Source of the DNA: Amycolatopsis decaplanina DSM 44594
GTDB taxonomy: Bacteria > Actinomycetota > Actinomycetes > Mycobacteriales > Pseudonocardiaceae
NCBI RefSeq assembly: GCF_000342005.1
Contig: NZ_AOHO01000077.1
Location: 220,508-284,507, forward strand
Reading direction: 5' to 3'
Length of the DNA: 64,000 bases
Part shown: positions 32,813 through 41,539 of the stretch, in pieces
How the letters are laid out: every line of letters begins with the position of its first letter
How positions within the stretch are numbered: the first letter of the stretch is position 1
Notes under the pieces: generated by a model
Seen by the model: the letters and a program-made list of their open reading frames with translations, nothing else
Databases searched by the model: none
What the model was told of the DNA's origin: nothing
Position numbers and translations under genes: made by a program

Positions 32813-34309
32813 GTGACCGACCGCATCACCCATTGGATAGACGGCAAACCGTGCGAAGGCGTGAGCGAACGATCCGGTGACGTGTTCGATCCGGCCACCG
32901 GCCAGGTGCGGGCGAAAGTCGCCTTCGCCGCGCAAGACGACGTCGACGCCGCCGTCTCGGCCGCCTCCCGGGCGCTGCCGGGCTGGCGCGGGACGTCGCT
33001 GGCCGGGCGGACACGAGTGCTGTTCGCCTTCCGTGAGCTGCTTTCGGCGCGGCGTCACGAGCTGGCGAAGATCGTCACCAGCGAACACGGCAAGGTGGAA
33101 TCGGACGCGGCGGGCGAGATCGCGCGCGCCATCGAGAACGTCGAGTACGCCTGCGGCGCGGCGCAGATGCTCAAGGGCGGGTTCAGCGAGAACGCCTCCA
33201 CCGGCGTCGACGTCTACTCGATTTCCCAGCCGCTGGGCGTGGTCGGCGTGATCTCGCCGTTCAACTTCCCGGCGATGGTCCCGCTGTGGTTCGTGCCGAA
33301 CGCGCTCGCCTGCGGCAACACCGTCGTGCTCAAGCCGAGCGAGAAGGACCCGTCCGCGGCCGTGTTCATCGCGGAACTGTTCGCCGAGGCGGGCCTGCCC
33401 GACGGCGTCTTGAACGTCCTGCACGGCGACAAGGTGGCCGTCGACGGGTTGCTGGAACACCGCGACGTCAAGGCGATCTCGTTCGTCGGGTCGACGCCGA
33501 TCGCGAAGTACGTCTACGAAACCGGGACCAGGCACGGGAAACGCGTGCAGGCGCTCGGCGGCGCGAAGAACCACATGGTCGTCCTCCCGGACGCCGACCT
33601 CGACCTCGCCGCCGACGCGGCCGTCTCGGCGGGCTTCGGCTCGGCGGGGGAGCGGTGCATGGCGGTGTCGGTCGTGGTCGCGGTCGACCCGGTCGGCGAC
33701 GAACTGGTCGCGAAGATCGCCGAGCGGATCACGCGGCTGCGCGTCGGCGACGGCAGAAGGCCCACCTCGGAGATGGGGCCGCTCGTCACCGCCGCCCACC
33801 ACGAACGCGTCGAATCCTATGTGGAGGCGGGTGTCGAAGCGGGCGCCCGGCTCGTCGTCGACGGCCGCGGCGTCGAGGTCGACGGTGAGGACGGCGGGTT
33901 CTGGCTCGGCCCGACGCTGTTCGACCACGTCACCCCGGGCATGTCGGTCTACACCGACGAGATCTTCGGGCCGGTGCTGGCGGTCGCGCGGGCCGAGGGG
34001 TACGACGCGGCGCTGGAGCTGGTCAACGCCAACCCCTACGGCAACGGCACCGCGATCTTCACCAACGACGGACGGGCCGCGCGGCGGTTCCAGAACGAGG
34101 TCGAAGTCGGGATGGTCGGCGTGAACGTGCCGATCCCGGTGCCGGTCGGCTACTACTCGTTCGGCGGGTGGAAGGACTCGCTGTTCGGGGACAGCCACGC
34201 CTACGGGCCGGAGGGATTCCACTTCTTCACGCGGACGAAGGTCGTCACCTCGCGGTGGCCGGATCCTTCGCAGGGCGGAGTGAACCTCGGGTTCCCGCGC
34301 AACAGCTGA
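32813..34309 (+). CDS. mmsA: CoA-acylating methylmalonate-semialdehyde dehydrogenase
   Basis: A 498-residue aldehyde dehydrogenase converting methylmalonate or malonate semialdehyde to propionyl- or acetyl-CoA with NAD and CoA. The catalytic Cys is C282 (GSAGERCMAVSVVVA). The usual general-base Glu is replaced in ALGGAKNHMVVLPDAD, a hallmark of the CoA-dependent MMSDH branch. ISPFNFPAMVPLWFVPNALACGNTVVLKPSE is the cofactor region. It fits valine degradation and also the end of uracil and thymine breakdown via beta-alanine. GTG 32813 is preceded by GGAAGG. Confidence 0.92.
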   Translation: MTDRITHWIDGKPCEGVSERSGDVFDPATGQVRAKVAFAAQDDVDAAVSAASRALPGWRGTSLAGRTRVLFAFRELLSARRHELAKIVTSEHGKVESDAAGEIARAIENVEYACGAAQMLKGGFSENASTGVDVYSISQPLGVVGVISPFNFPAMVPLWFVPNALACGNTVVLKPSEKDPSAAVFIAELFAEAGLPDGVLNVLHGDKVAVDGLLEHRDVKAISFVGSTPIAKYVYETGTRHGKRVQALGGAKNHMVVLPDADLDLAADAAVSAGFGSAGERCMAVSVVVAVDPVGDELVAKIAERITRLRVGDGRRPTSEMGPLVTAAHHERVESYVEAGVEAGARLVVDGRGVEVDGEDGGFWLGPTLFDHVTPGMSVYTDEIFGPVLAVARAEGYDAALELVNANPYGNGTAIFTNDGRAARRFQNEVEVGMVGVNVPIPVPVGYYSFGGWKDSLFGDSHAYGPEGFHFFTRTKVVTSRWPDPSQGGVNLGFPRNS

Positions 34310-34316
34310 CGGCACC

Positions 34317-34362
34317 CTCGTGAGTGGTAAGGACGGTTCTAACCGTCTTTACCACTCACGAG
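34317..34362. repeat. Dispersed palindrome, copy C (likely bidirectional terminator)
   Basis: 46-bp palindrome with 22-bp arms and centre CT. One position is a G-T wobble (AAGGACGG against CCGTCTTT). It fills the gap between the convergent mmsA and lipase genes, 2 nt from the lipase stop. Confidence 0.83.
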
Positions 34363-34363
34363 A

Positions 34364-35614
34364 TCAGAACCGGCCGCAGTTGCCGCTGCCGGCTTGCCCG
34401 TTGAACGCCCCCTTCAACCACTCGGTGGCGTCGTTGGGCGCTGTCGTCATGCCCAGCGCGTGGGAGAAGAACGGCGTGAAGGACGCCAAGTCCTTCCACT
34501 GGACGTTGGCGCCCTTGCCGCACCAGTCCTTCGCCATCTGCTTGCCAACGGCGGCCGGGATGACGTCGTCCATCGGGCTCTGTTCGACCATGACCGGCAT
34601 GGCGGGCTTGACGGTGCCGATCCGGTTCTCCGCCACGATCGCGTCGAACGGCGGTTGGGCCAGGTAAGAGGACACGGGCCTGCCGTTCTCGGTCAGCGAA
34701 CCGGACTGCTTGTACATGAACCGGAAGACCGCGTTCAAGGTGCAGGTCTGACGGGCCTGCAGGAACAGTTCGGCACCGGTCTGGTTGGCCAGGTTCATCA
34801 ACTTGGCCTCGGGGTAGGCCTGATTGATGCCGATCAGGGCGTAACCCAGGAACCCGAAGTACATTCCGCCGTCGAGCGACTTCGACAGCGCGGCCTTGTC
34901 GGCGGGTGGTGCGCCGGAGTAGACACCTTCGACGTTCAGTTCGGGCGCGTAGGTGGCGGCCAGTTCGGCGGCGGCCGCGGCGGCACTGCCGCCCTCGGAA
35001 TATCCGGCGATGCCCACCGGGCCGTCGGCGGGCAGGCCGGTACCGGGCAGTCGCTGTGCGGCTCGGATGACGTCGAGCACGGTGTGCGCCTCGGACAACC
35101 GGATGACGTACGGGTGATCACCACCGCCTTCCACCCACGGCCCGATGTAGTCGGTCTGCGCCACGGCGAACCCGGCGCCGAGCAGCGCGTTGACGAAACT
35201 GCCCTGGAAACCGGAGACCAGGTCCGAGGCCCCTTCGCCCGCGAGGGTTTTCGAGGGGGCGCAGTCCGATCCCATACCGAAGGTGAAGGGCGCGTAGGCC
35301 ACGATCGGCCGCTCGCCGGGACCGTTCCACGGGTTGTTCGGCACCAGGACAGTGCCGCTCACCGCGACTTGCTTGTCCTTGTTGTCCCGGGACAGATATT
35401 GGATCCGCGTCGCCTTCGCCCCGTTGTAGGTCGAGGGCTGGGACTTGACCACATCGCCGTTCTCACCGGCGGGAAGTGGTGAAGACGAGATGTAGACCGA
35501 ATTCGTGTCCGCGCTCGCCGCCGGGGCGCCCACCGACTGGGTCGCCATCGCGCCGGCCGCGACCAGTGTCGCGGTCATGGTGGCGATCAGGCCATGGCGA
35601 AAGGAAAAAGTCAT
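34364..35614 (-). CDS. Secreted lipase (LIP family)
   Basis: A 416-residue exported lipase. A signal peptide covers residues 1-35 (RHGLIATMTATLVAAGAMATQSVGAPAASA). The alpha/beta hydrolase elements are PIVAYAPFTFGMGSDCAPS, the nucleophile elbow GYSEGGSA with Ser206, the acid region MVEQSPMDDVIPA and the late His (FFSHALGMT). This order matches actinobacterial and fungal secretory triacylglycerol lipases. The start has GGAG 6 nt upstream; the open frame extends further but lacks signal-peptide logic. It is monocistronic. Confidence 0.88.
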   Translation of the reverse strand: MTFSFRHGLIATMTATLVAAGAMATQSVGAPAASADTNSVYISSSPLPAGENGDVVKSQPSTYNGAKATRIQYLSRDNKDKQVAVSGTVLVPNNPWNGPGERPIVAYAPFTFGMGSDCAPSKTLAGEGASDLVSGFQGSFVNALLGAGFAVAQTDYIGPWVEGGGDHPYVIRLSEAHTVLDVIRAAQRLPGTGLPADGPVGIAGYSEGGSAAAAAAELAATYAPELNVEGVYSGAPPADKAALSKSLDGGMYFGFLGYALIGINQAYPEAKLMNLANQTGAELFLQARQTCTLNAVFRFMYKQSGSLTENGRPVSSYLAQPPFDAIVAENRIGTVKPAMPVMVEQSPMDDVIPAAVGKQMAKDWCGKGANVQWKDLASFTPFFSHALGMTTAPNDATEWLKGAFNGQAGSGNCGRF

Positions 35615-36282
35615 ACTGCACTCCACACTGAGTCGGAAGGTGAGGTCGGTCGATGAAATGCCTTGATCGCGAGAACTGTCGCAGTCGTGCCGGGGTTTTC
35701 CGCACGTGGCACAGATGGAAACCCGCCGGCCCCGTCCCGTCAATGGAAAACGACTTACCGGTCGTCGAGTTGTCATGGAGTGACGGCTGATCATGTCCGC
35801 GATTGTCAAGCCCGCTACCAGTGCATCTCGATGGCAACACCATGAAAACCCGAAATGGCATTCAAGTGACGGTTTTGTTATTTCTGTCAGTGTGGATCAC
35901 CGGAACCCGCTCACGGTGTTCAAGGCTTTACGTCGGATTGTTGTCGAAGTCCTGGTTACCGTCTTCGTCATATCGGAAATGAGGCGGCCGGCGATGCGGG
36001 TGGCTGATTCCGGCCGCGAAAGCGTCGCGGATCCGCCTCCTGGAGGCACGCTCGCCCTGACCCGCACCGGAGACGATGGCCGAGGCGGACGGCGCTCGTT
36101 CGCCGTCATGTCCGCCGCCACCCGGCGCTTCGGCGGCGGCCGAACAGCCCGGTGGGCCTCGTGAGTGGCTAGGACGGTTAGAACCGTCCTAGCCACTCAC
36201 GAGGCCCCAAAGAAGTCCGGTGACGCCCCGCGCGCCCCGCCTTCCGTAAACTCGTCGTGAGGACGAGCCGAGGGAGGTGCAG
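35615..36282. other. Gene-poor stretch between lipase and hrcA
   Basis: This 670-bp divergent interval has a lower GC part near 35780-35980. Several frames are open, the longest about 120 codons on the plus strand from 35793, but none has a ribosome site, actinobacterial codon bias or a recognisable product. It holds palindrome copy D near its right end. Promoters of the lipase gene and of hrcA must lie here. No CIRCE element (TTAGCACTC-N9-GAGTGCTAA) is seen before hrcA. Confidence 0.5.
36154..36207. repeat. Dispersed palindrome, copy D
   Basis: The longest copy: a 54-bp perfect palindrome with 26-bp arms and centre AG. Unlike the others it is not between convergent genes; it sits 76 nt upstream of hrcA, in the divergent lipase-hrcA interval. 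It may insulate hrcA from upstream transcription. Confidence 0.83.
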
Positions 36283-37308
36283 GTGGCCAACGCGGAAGAG
36301 CGCCGCTTCGAAGTGCTGCGCGCGATCGTCGCCGATTACGTGTCCAACCAGGAGCCCGTCGGATCCAAGGCGATCGTCGACAGGCACAACCTCGGTGTGT
36401 CCAGCGCCACGGTGCGTAACGACATGGCGGCGCTGGAAGAAGAGGGCTACATCACACAGCCCCACACCAGCGCGGGCCGCATCCCGACCGACAAGGGATA
36501 CCGGCTCTTCGTCGACCGGATCGCCGAGGTCAAACCGCTCAGCTCGGCCGAACGCCGGGCCATCACGGCCTTCCTCGACAGCGGCACCGACGTCGACGAC
36601 GTCCTGCGCCGGTCCGTCCGGTTGCTCGCCCAGCTGACCAGGCAGGTCGCGGTCATCCAGTACCCGACGATGACCAACTCCGCCGTCCGCCACCTCGAAG
36701 TGGTGCCGCTCACCCCGGCCCGGCTGATGCTGGTGCTGATCACCGATTCCGGCCGCGTCGACCAGCGCACCGTCGACCTCGGGGACGTCATCACCGAAGA
36801 GAACGTCGGCAGGCTGCGCACGGTGCTCAACGGGGCTCTGGCTGGCCGCCGCCTCTCCGAGGCCGCGGCGGCGGTCGCCGAACTGCCCGAGAAGTCGCCG
36901 GGTGAACTGCGCGACAGCCTCACCCGCGTCTGCACCGTGCTGGTGGAATCGCTGGTCGAGCACCCCGAAGAGCGGCTGGTGCTCGGCGGCACGGCCAACC
37001 TCACCCGCAACGTCTCCGACTTCCCCGGATCGCTGCGGCAGGTGCTGGAGGCGCTCGAGGAGCAGGTCATCGTGCTCAAGCTCCTCGCGGCCGCGCGCAA
37101 CCCCGGTGCGATCAGCGTGCGCATCGGTGAGGAAAATGAGGACGAGCAGATGCGCAGCACCTCAGTGGTGTCCATCGGCTACGGCATGGACGACATGCTG
37201 CTGGGCGGGATGGGCGTCGTCGGGCCGACCAGGATGGACTACCCGAACACCATCGCCGCGGTGCGTGCGGTGGCGAACTACGTGGGGCAGATCCTCTCCG
37301 GCCGCTGA
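36283..37308 (+). CDS. hrcA: Heat-inducible transcriptional repressor HrcA
   Basis: A 341-residue repressor of heat-shock genes. Residues 5-75 are the winged helix (RRFEVLRAIVADYVSNQEPVGSKAIVDRHNLGVSSATVRNDMAALEEEGYITQPHTSAGRIPTDKGYRLFVD), diagnostic for HrcA. The C-terminal GAF-like domain ends SIGYGMDDMLLGGMGVVGPTRMDYPNTIAAVRAVANYVGQILSGR. GTG 36283 is preferred because GGGAGG lies 5 nt before it; GTG 36277 would overlap that site. It is followed by dnaJ2 after 42 nt, as in mycobacteria. Confidence 0.95.
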   Translation: MANAEERRFEVLRAIVADYVSNQEPVGSKAIVDRHNLGVSSATVRNDMAALEEEGYITQPHTSAGRIPTDKGYRLFVDRIAEVKPLSSAERRAITAFLDSGTDVDDVLRRSVRLLAQLTRQVAVIQYPTMTNSAVRHLEVVPLTPARLMLVLITDSGRVDQRTVDLGDVITEENVGRLRTVLNGALAGRRLSEAAAAVAELPEKSPGELRDSLTRVCTVLVESLVEHPEERLVLGGTANLTRNVSDFPGSLRQVLEALEEQVIVLKLLAAARNPGAISVRIGEENEDEQMRSTSVVSIGYGMDDMLLGGMGVVGPTRMDYPNTIAAVRAVANYVGQILSGR

Positions 37309-37350
37309 ACGCGGCGTTGAGGTCGAAGTCAGAAGGAGAAGGCGAAGACG

Positions 37351-38514
37351 GTGGCGAGGGACTATTACGGCATTCTCGGGGTTGCGAAGAACGCGACGGA
37401 TCAGGAGATCAAGCGCGCGTACCGCAAACTGGCCCGTGAACTGCACCCCGACGTCAACCCGTCGGAGGACGCACAGCACCGCTTCGGCGAGGTGACCACC
37501 GCGTACGAGGTGCTGTCGGATCCGCAGAAGCGCAAGGTCGTCGACCTCGGTGGCGACCCGATGGACGGCGGGGCCCGCGGCGGAGGCGGAGACCCGTTCT
37601 CGGGCTTCGGCGGCCTCGGCGACATCATGGACGCCTTCTTCGGCGCCGCCGGAGGTGGCGGCGGCCGCGGCCGTGGCCCGCGCAGCCGCGTGCAGCCCGG
37701 GTCCGACGCGCTCATCCGCCTCGGCCTGACCCTCGAGGACTGTGCCACCGGCGTCGACCGCGAGATCACCGTCGACACCGCCATCGTCTGCGACCTGTGC
37801 CGCGGCGCCGGCGCGGCCGAAGGCACCGGCACCAAGACCTGCGACACCTGCGGTGGAGCGGGCGAGGTCCAGTCCGTGCAGCGGTCCTTCCTCGGCCAGG
37901 TCGTCACCGCCCGCCCCTGCCCGGTCTGCCGCGGCTTCGGCGAGGTCATCCCCGACCCCTGCCGCCAATGCGGCGGTGACGGCCGGGTCCGCGCCCGCCG
38001 CAACGTCACCGCCAAGATCCCGCCGGGCGTCGGCGACGGCATGCGCATCCGCCTCTCCGGCCAGGGCGAGGTCGGCCCCGGCGGTGGCCCCGCGGGCGAC
38101 CTGTACGTCGAGATCGACGAGTCGCCCCACGAGGTCTTCGTCCGCCAGGGCAACGACCTCCACTGCAACTTCCGCATCCCGATGACCACCGCCGCCCTCG
38201 GTGCCACGGTGCCCATCGAGACACTCATCGACGGCGACTACGAACTCGACATCGAGCCGGGAACCCAGCCCGCCACCGAACTCGTGCTCACCGGCAAGGG
38301 CATGCCCCGGCTGCGGTCCTCCGGCCGCGTCGACGGCCGCGGCGACCTGCACGTCCACATCGACGTCGTCGTGCCGACCAAACTGGACGACGCCCAGCGC
38401 GACCTCCTCGTCGAACTCGCCCAGCAGCGCGGCGAAGACGTGCCGTCACTCTCCTCGAACGGTTCCAAACCCGGCGGGCTGTTCTCCAAGCTGCGCACCA
38501 AGAACCACCGGTAA
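37351..38514 (+). CDS. dnaJ2: Chaperone DnaJ (DnaJ2 type)
   Basis: A 387-residue co-chaperone for DnaK. The J domain occupies residues 3-68 with HPD in ELHPDVNP. A Gly-rich linker (GGGGRGRGP) leads to four zinc repeats (CDLCRGAG, CDTCGGAG, CPVCRGFG, CRQCGGDG) and the beta-rich client-binding domain. It is co-transcribed with hrcA and its stop lies 3 nt before the rsmE start. The hrcA linkage marks it as the second, HrcA-associated DnaJ of actinobacteria. Confidence 0.95.
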   Translation: MARDYYGILGVAKNATDQEIKRAYRKLARELHPDVNPSEDAQHRFGEVTTAYEVLSDPQKRKVVDLGGDPMDGGARGGGGDPFSGFGGLGDIMDAFFGAAGGGGGRGRGPRSRVQPGSDALIRLGLTLEDCATGVDREITVDTAIVCDLCRGAGAAEGTGTKTCDTCGGAGEVQSVQRSFLGQVVTARPCPVCRGFGEVIPDPCRQCGGDGRVRARRNVTAKIPPGVGDGMRIRLSGQGEVGPGGGPAGDLYVEIDESPHEVFVRQGNDLHCNFRIPMTTAALGATVPIETLIDGDYELDIEPGTQPATELVLTGKGMPRLRSSGRVDGRGDLHVHIDVVVPTKLDDAQRDLLVELAQQRGEDVPSLSSNGSKPGGLFSKLRTKNHR

Positions 38515-38517
38515 TCC

Positions 38518-39270
38518 GTGCCCGAGACGACACTGCCGGTCTTCCTCACCGCCACGCTGCCCGCTTCCGGGCGCACCACACTCGACGGTGAGGAAGCCCG
38601 GCACGCCGCCACCGTCCGCCGCCTGCGCGTCGGCGAACGTCTCGTGCTCTCCGACGGCGAAGGCGGCATGGCACGCTGCGTCGTCGAAGCCGTCCAGGCG
38701 GGCCGGGACGCGGCACTCACCCTCGCCATCGAAGAACACTGGACCGAGGAACCACCCGCACTGCGCGTCATCGTCGCCCAGGCACTCGCCAAAGGCGACC
38801 GCGGCGAACTCGCCGTCGAACTCGCCACCGAAGCGGGCGCCGACGCCATCGTTCCCTGGCGCGCCGCCCGCAGCGTCGCCCGCTGGGAAGAAGGAACCCG
38901 CGGCGACAAAGCACTCACCCGCTGGCGCACCACCGCGCGCGCCGCCGCCAAACAAGCCCGCCGCGCCCACATCCCCGAAGTCGCCGAACCCGCCACCACC
39001 CGCGAACTCGCCGAACTCGCCCAGACCGTTTCCCGCGCACTCGTCCTCGAATCCGGCATCACCACCCGCCTCACCGAGATCGAACTCCCGGCACAAGGCG
39101 ACATCCTCCTCGTCGTCGGCCCCGAAGGCGGCATCACCGACGACGAACTCACCACCCTCACCGACGCCGGCGCCACCGCCATCCGGTTGGGCCCCACCGT
39201 TTTACGCACCTCCACCGCCGCCGCCGTCGCGCTGGGCGCGCTGGGAGTTCTCACGGACCGCTGGAAGTGA
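38518..39270 (+). CDS. rsmE: 16S rRNA m3U1498 methyltransferase RsmE
   Basis: A 250-residue SPOUT-family enzyme that methylates N3 of U1498 in the 30S subunit using SAM. It has an N-terminal PUA-like domain (HAATVRRLRVGERLVLSDGEG) and the knotted SAM site (LLVVGPEGGITDDEL, then IRLGPTVLRTSTAAAVAL). The GTG start is 3 nt after the dnaJ2 stop, implying coupling. It is the last gene of the hrcA-dnaJ2-rsmE unit. GC at third positions is extremely high. Confidence 0.93.
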   Translation: MPETTLPVFLTATLPASGRTTLDGEEARHAATVRRLRVGERLVLSDGEGGMARCVVEAVQAGRDAALTLAIEEHWTEEPPALRVIVAQALAKGDRGELAVELATEAGADAIVPWRAARSVARWEEGTRGDKALTRWRTTARAAAKQARRAHIPEVAEPATTRELAELAQTVSRALVLESGITTRLTEIELPAQGDILLVVGPEGGITDDELTTLTDAGATAIRLGPTVLRTSTAAAVALGALGVLTDRWK

Positions 39271-39845
39271 AAAAACACCCCACTAATTTGCGGCGAGTTA
39301 TGGCGCGATCACGCAAACAGCCGTTACTCTCGTCAACTGACGCGCAACACACGGTTTCGGCGCGCCACTGGGGATGAAACCCAGTCGCGCGCGTGAATCC
39401 CCGCCGGGCACCTCCCCCCTCGGTCCGGCGGAGCCGCGGCGGCGGTGGAGCGACCCCCAGGCTCCACCGCGCCGCGGCGTCTTCATTTCGGGGGCTTCGC
39501 AAGCTACGCCCCGAAATTCGCGCCGCGGCGCGGTTCCGCGTGTCTGCCCGGGGGGCCGAGCCCCCCGGACCCCCCACGGTGCGGTCGGCGGCGGTTGGCG
39601 GGCGTGGAGCGAAGCGTAGGGCTGGTGAGGTGGGGCGGTGAACGGCGTAGGGCCTGGCGGCCCTCGCCTGGTGAGGGGAAGGCGTGACTCGCGTGATCGA
39701 AGGCGTGACTCGCGTGACTGGATGCCGATCACGTGAAATCCGGCTCCAGTCACGTGAGATCCGTCTTTGGGCACGCGAGATCCGGGTTCGAGCACGCGAG
39801 TGCGGCGTCGCGTGGGCTGGGCCGGGTGGGGGATAGGGTGGGGGA
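39271..39845. repeat. Gene-free stretch with stacked hairpins and 21-22-nt tandem repeats
   Basis: No gene is seen. From about 39405 to 39590 there are several GC-rich inverted repeats: GGTGGAGC/GCTCCACC, TTTCGGGG/CCCCGAAA with an inner GCTT/AAGC, and CCGGGGGGC-CGA-GCCCCCCGG. From 39681 to 39805 come imperfect tandem repeats: GGCGTGACTCGCGTGA twice at 21-nt spacing (39681, 39702). After these, ATCACGTGA(A/G)ATCC-like units of 21-22 nt follow at 39728, 39750, 39772 and 39793. It separates rsmE from the HIT gene and may contain the promoter of the latter. Confidence 0.6.
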
Positions 39846-40196
39846 ATGAGTGACGCGGAGACGTTGTTCGAGCGGATCATCGCGGGCGAGATCCCGTCCG
39901 ACAAGGTGTACGAAGACGCGACGACGTATGCGTTCCGGGACATAGCGCCGCAGGCGCGGGTCCACGTGCTCGTGGTGCCGAAGAAGCGGTACCGGAACGT
40001 CGCCGAGCTGGCCGCGGCGGATCCGCAGTTGCTGGCGGACGTCGCCTCGGCGGCCGAGAAGGTCGCGGAGATCGAGGGGATCGCCGAGTCCGGTTACCGG
40101 GTGGTGTTCAACACCGACGGTGACGCCGGACAGACCGTTTTCCACGTGCACGCGCACGTGCTCGGCGGCGAGCAGCTGGGGCATTTCGGGCGCTGA
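39846..40196 (+). CDS. HIT family protein (HinT-like)
   Basis: A 116-residue nucleotide-binding hydrolase of the HinT branch, cleaving adenosine phosphoramidates. It starts ETLFERIIAGEIPSDKVYED and carries the histidine triad HVHAHVLGG near the C-terminus. Length and ending (GHFGR) are typical. It stands alone between the repeat stretch and phoH. Confidence 0.92.
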   Translation: MSDAETLFERIIAGEIPSDKVYEDATTYAFRDIAPQARVHVLVVPKKRYRNVAELAAADPQLLADVASAAEKVAEIEGIAESGYRVVFNTDGDAGQTVFHVHAHVLGGEQLGHFGR

Positions 40197-40310
40197 AGCG
40201 CGCGGCCTGCGGAAACCGGACTGCGTGCCGCCACCCGCAACCAGTAACATCGACCTTGTCACTGTCGTTGAAAATCGCAGCTTAAGCGCAGGAAGTAGGC
40301 CCGAGGCCAC

Positions 40311-41408
40311 GTGGCCGGAACCGTACCGGGTGAAGCCGCCCGACCCGACGTTCCCGCGGACGTCACCCCGACGAAGGCCGACGAGGCCACGATCGCCGAA
40401 GCGGCCCAGTCCCGATTCCCCATCCCCGACGCCGCCGCGCTCAGCCTGCTCGGCTCGAGGGACGAAAACCTCCGCGTCGCCGAAGAACTCCTCGCCGCCG
40501 ACGTCCACGTCCGGGGCAACGAGGTCACCCTGACCGGCGCCCCCGCCGACGTCGCCTTCGCCGAACGTGTCTTCGCCGAACTCGTGACGCTCGCCGGCCG
40601 AGGCCAGCAGGTCGACCCGGCCACCGTCCGCCGCACCGTCGGCATGCTCTCCACCGGTGACCACGAGTCACCTGCCGAAGTGCTGAGCATGAACATCATC
40701 TCCCGGCGCGGCAAGACGATCCGGCCCAAGACGCTCAACCAGAAGCGCTACGTCGACGCCATCGACAAGCACACGATCGTCTTCGGCATCGGCCCAGCCG
40801 GTACCGGCAAGACGTATCTCGCCATGGCCAAGGCCGTCCAGGCGCTGCAGGCGAAGCAGGTCACGCGCATCGTGCTGACCCGCCCCGCGGTCGAAGCGGG
40901 CGAGCGCCTCGGCTATCTGCCGGGCACGCTCAACGAGAAGATCGACCCGTACCTGCGCCCGCTCTACGACGCGCTGCACGACATGGTCGAGCCCGAGTCG
41001 ATCCCGCGGCTGATGCAGGCCGGCACCATCGAGATCGCGCCGCTGGCGTACATGCGCGGCCGCACTCTCAACGACGCCTTCATCATCCTCGACGAAGCGC
41101 AGAACACCACGCCGGAACAGATGAAGATGTTCCTCACCCGGCTCGGGTTCGGCGCCAAGATCGTCGTCACCGGTGACGTCACCCAGGTCGACCTCCCCAA
41201 CGGCCAGAAGAGCGGCCTGCGGGTGGTCCGCGACATCCTCGAAGGTGTCGAGGACCTGCACTTCGCCCAGCTCACCAGCCAGGACGTGGTGCGGCACAAG
41301 CTCGTCGGCGACATCGTCGACGCGTACGAGAAGTGGCAGGCGCTGCAGGACAGCCAGGACCAGGGCCGGCAGAACCAAGGCAGCGGTTGGAAAGGGCAGC
41401 GGCGATGA
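40311..41408 (+). CDS. phoH: PhoH-like ATPase
   Basis: A 365-residue protein. An N-terminal KH-like region (residues 35-100) precedes a P-loop ATPase with Walker A GIGPAGTGKTYLAMA, Walker B FIILDEAQNTTPEQMKMFL, and the TGDVTQVDLP sensor. PhoH2/PhoH proteins are RNA-linked ATPases; adjacency to ybeY is conserved in many bacteria and points to rRNA or stress RNA metabolism. GTG 40311 gives the family length. The stop overlaps the start of a short coupled frame. Confidence 0.93.
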   Translation: MAGTVPGEAARPDVPADVTPTKADEATIAEAAQSRFPIPDAAALSLLGSRDENLRVAEELLAADVHVRGNEVTLTGAPADVAFAERVFAELVTLAGRGQQVDPATVRRTVGMLSTGDHESPAEVLSMNIISRRGKTIRPKTLNQKRYVDAIDKHTIVFGIGPAGTGKTYLAMAKAVQALQAKQVTRIVLTRPAVEAGERLGYLPGTLNEKIDPYLRPLYDALHDMVEPESIPRLMQAGTIEIAPLAYMRGRTLNDAFIILDEAQNTTPEQMKMFLTRLGFGAKIVVTGDVTQVDLPNGQKSGLRVVRDILEGVEDLHFAQLTSQDVVRHKLVGDIVDAYEKWQALQDSQDQGRQNQGSGWKGQRR

Positions 41409-41539
41409 GGAATGAGCGCCCGTTGCTCAAGGTGACCAGAGAGCGCGCGTTTTCGGCCGGAGGCCCCGCTGATGCGGAGGCAGGCCGGAGGTCTGTCTAC
41501 GGATCAGCGGTCGCGCGCACCATCGGGGATGAAGAATGA
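41405..41539 (+). CDS. Possible 44-codon frame coupled to phoH and ybeY
   Basis: This frame starts with an ATG overlapping the phoH stop (ATGA) and ends with a TGA overlapping the ybeY start (ATGA). The product (MRNERPLLKVTRERAFSAGG...) matches nothing I know. It uses AGG, AGA, TTT, TCT and TCA codons that are rare in the flanking genes. It may simply be a spacer through which ribosomes are passed to ybeY. Low confidence that it makes a functional protein. Confidence 0.25.
   Translation: MRNERPLLKVTRERAFSAGGPADAEAGRRSVYGSAVARTIGDEE

Noticed and set aside
35793..36164. A 123-codon plus-strand frame in the lipase-hrcA gap
   Set aside because: It has no ribosome site, atypical codon use and no recognisable product, and it runs into palindrome copy D.
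36208..36282. CIRCE element expected before hrcA
   Set aside because: No TTAGCACTC-N9-GAGTGCTAA or close variant is present in the upstream interval.
39681..39805. Tandem repeats that could be mistaken for a CRISPR array
   Set aside because: Units are contiguous at 21-22 nt with no unique spacers and no cas genes nearby.
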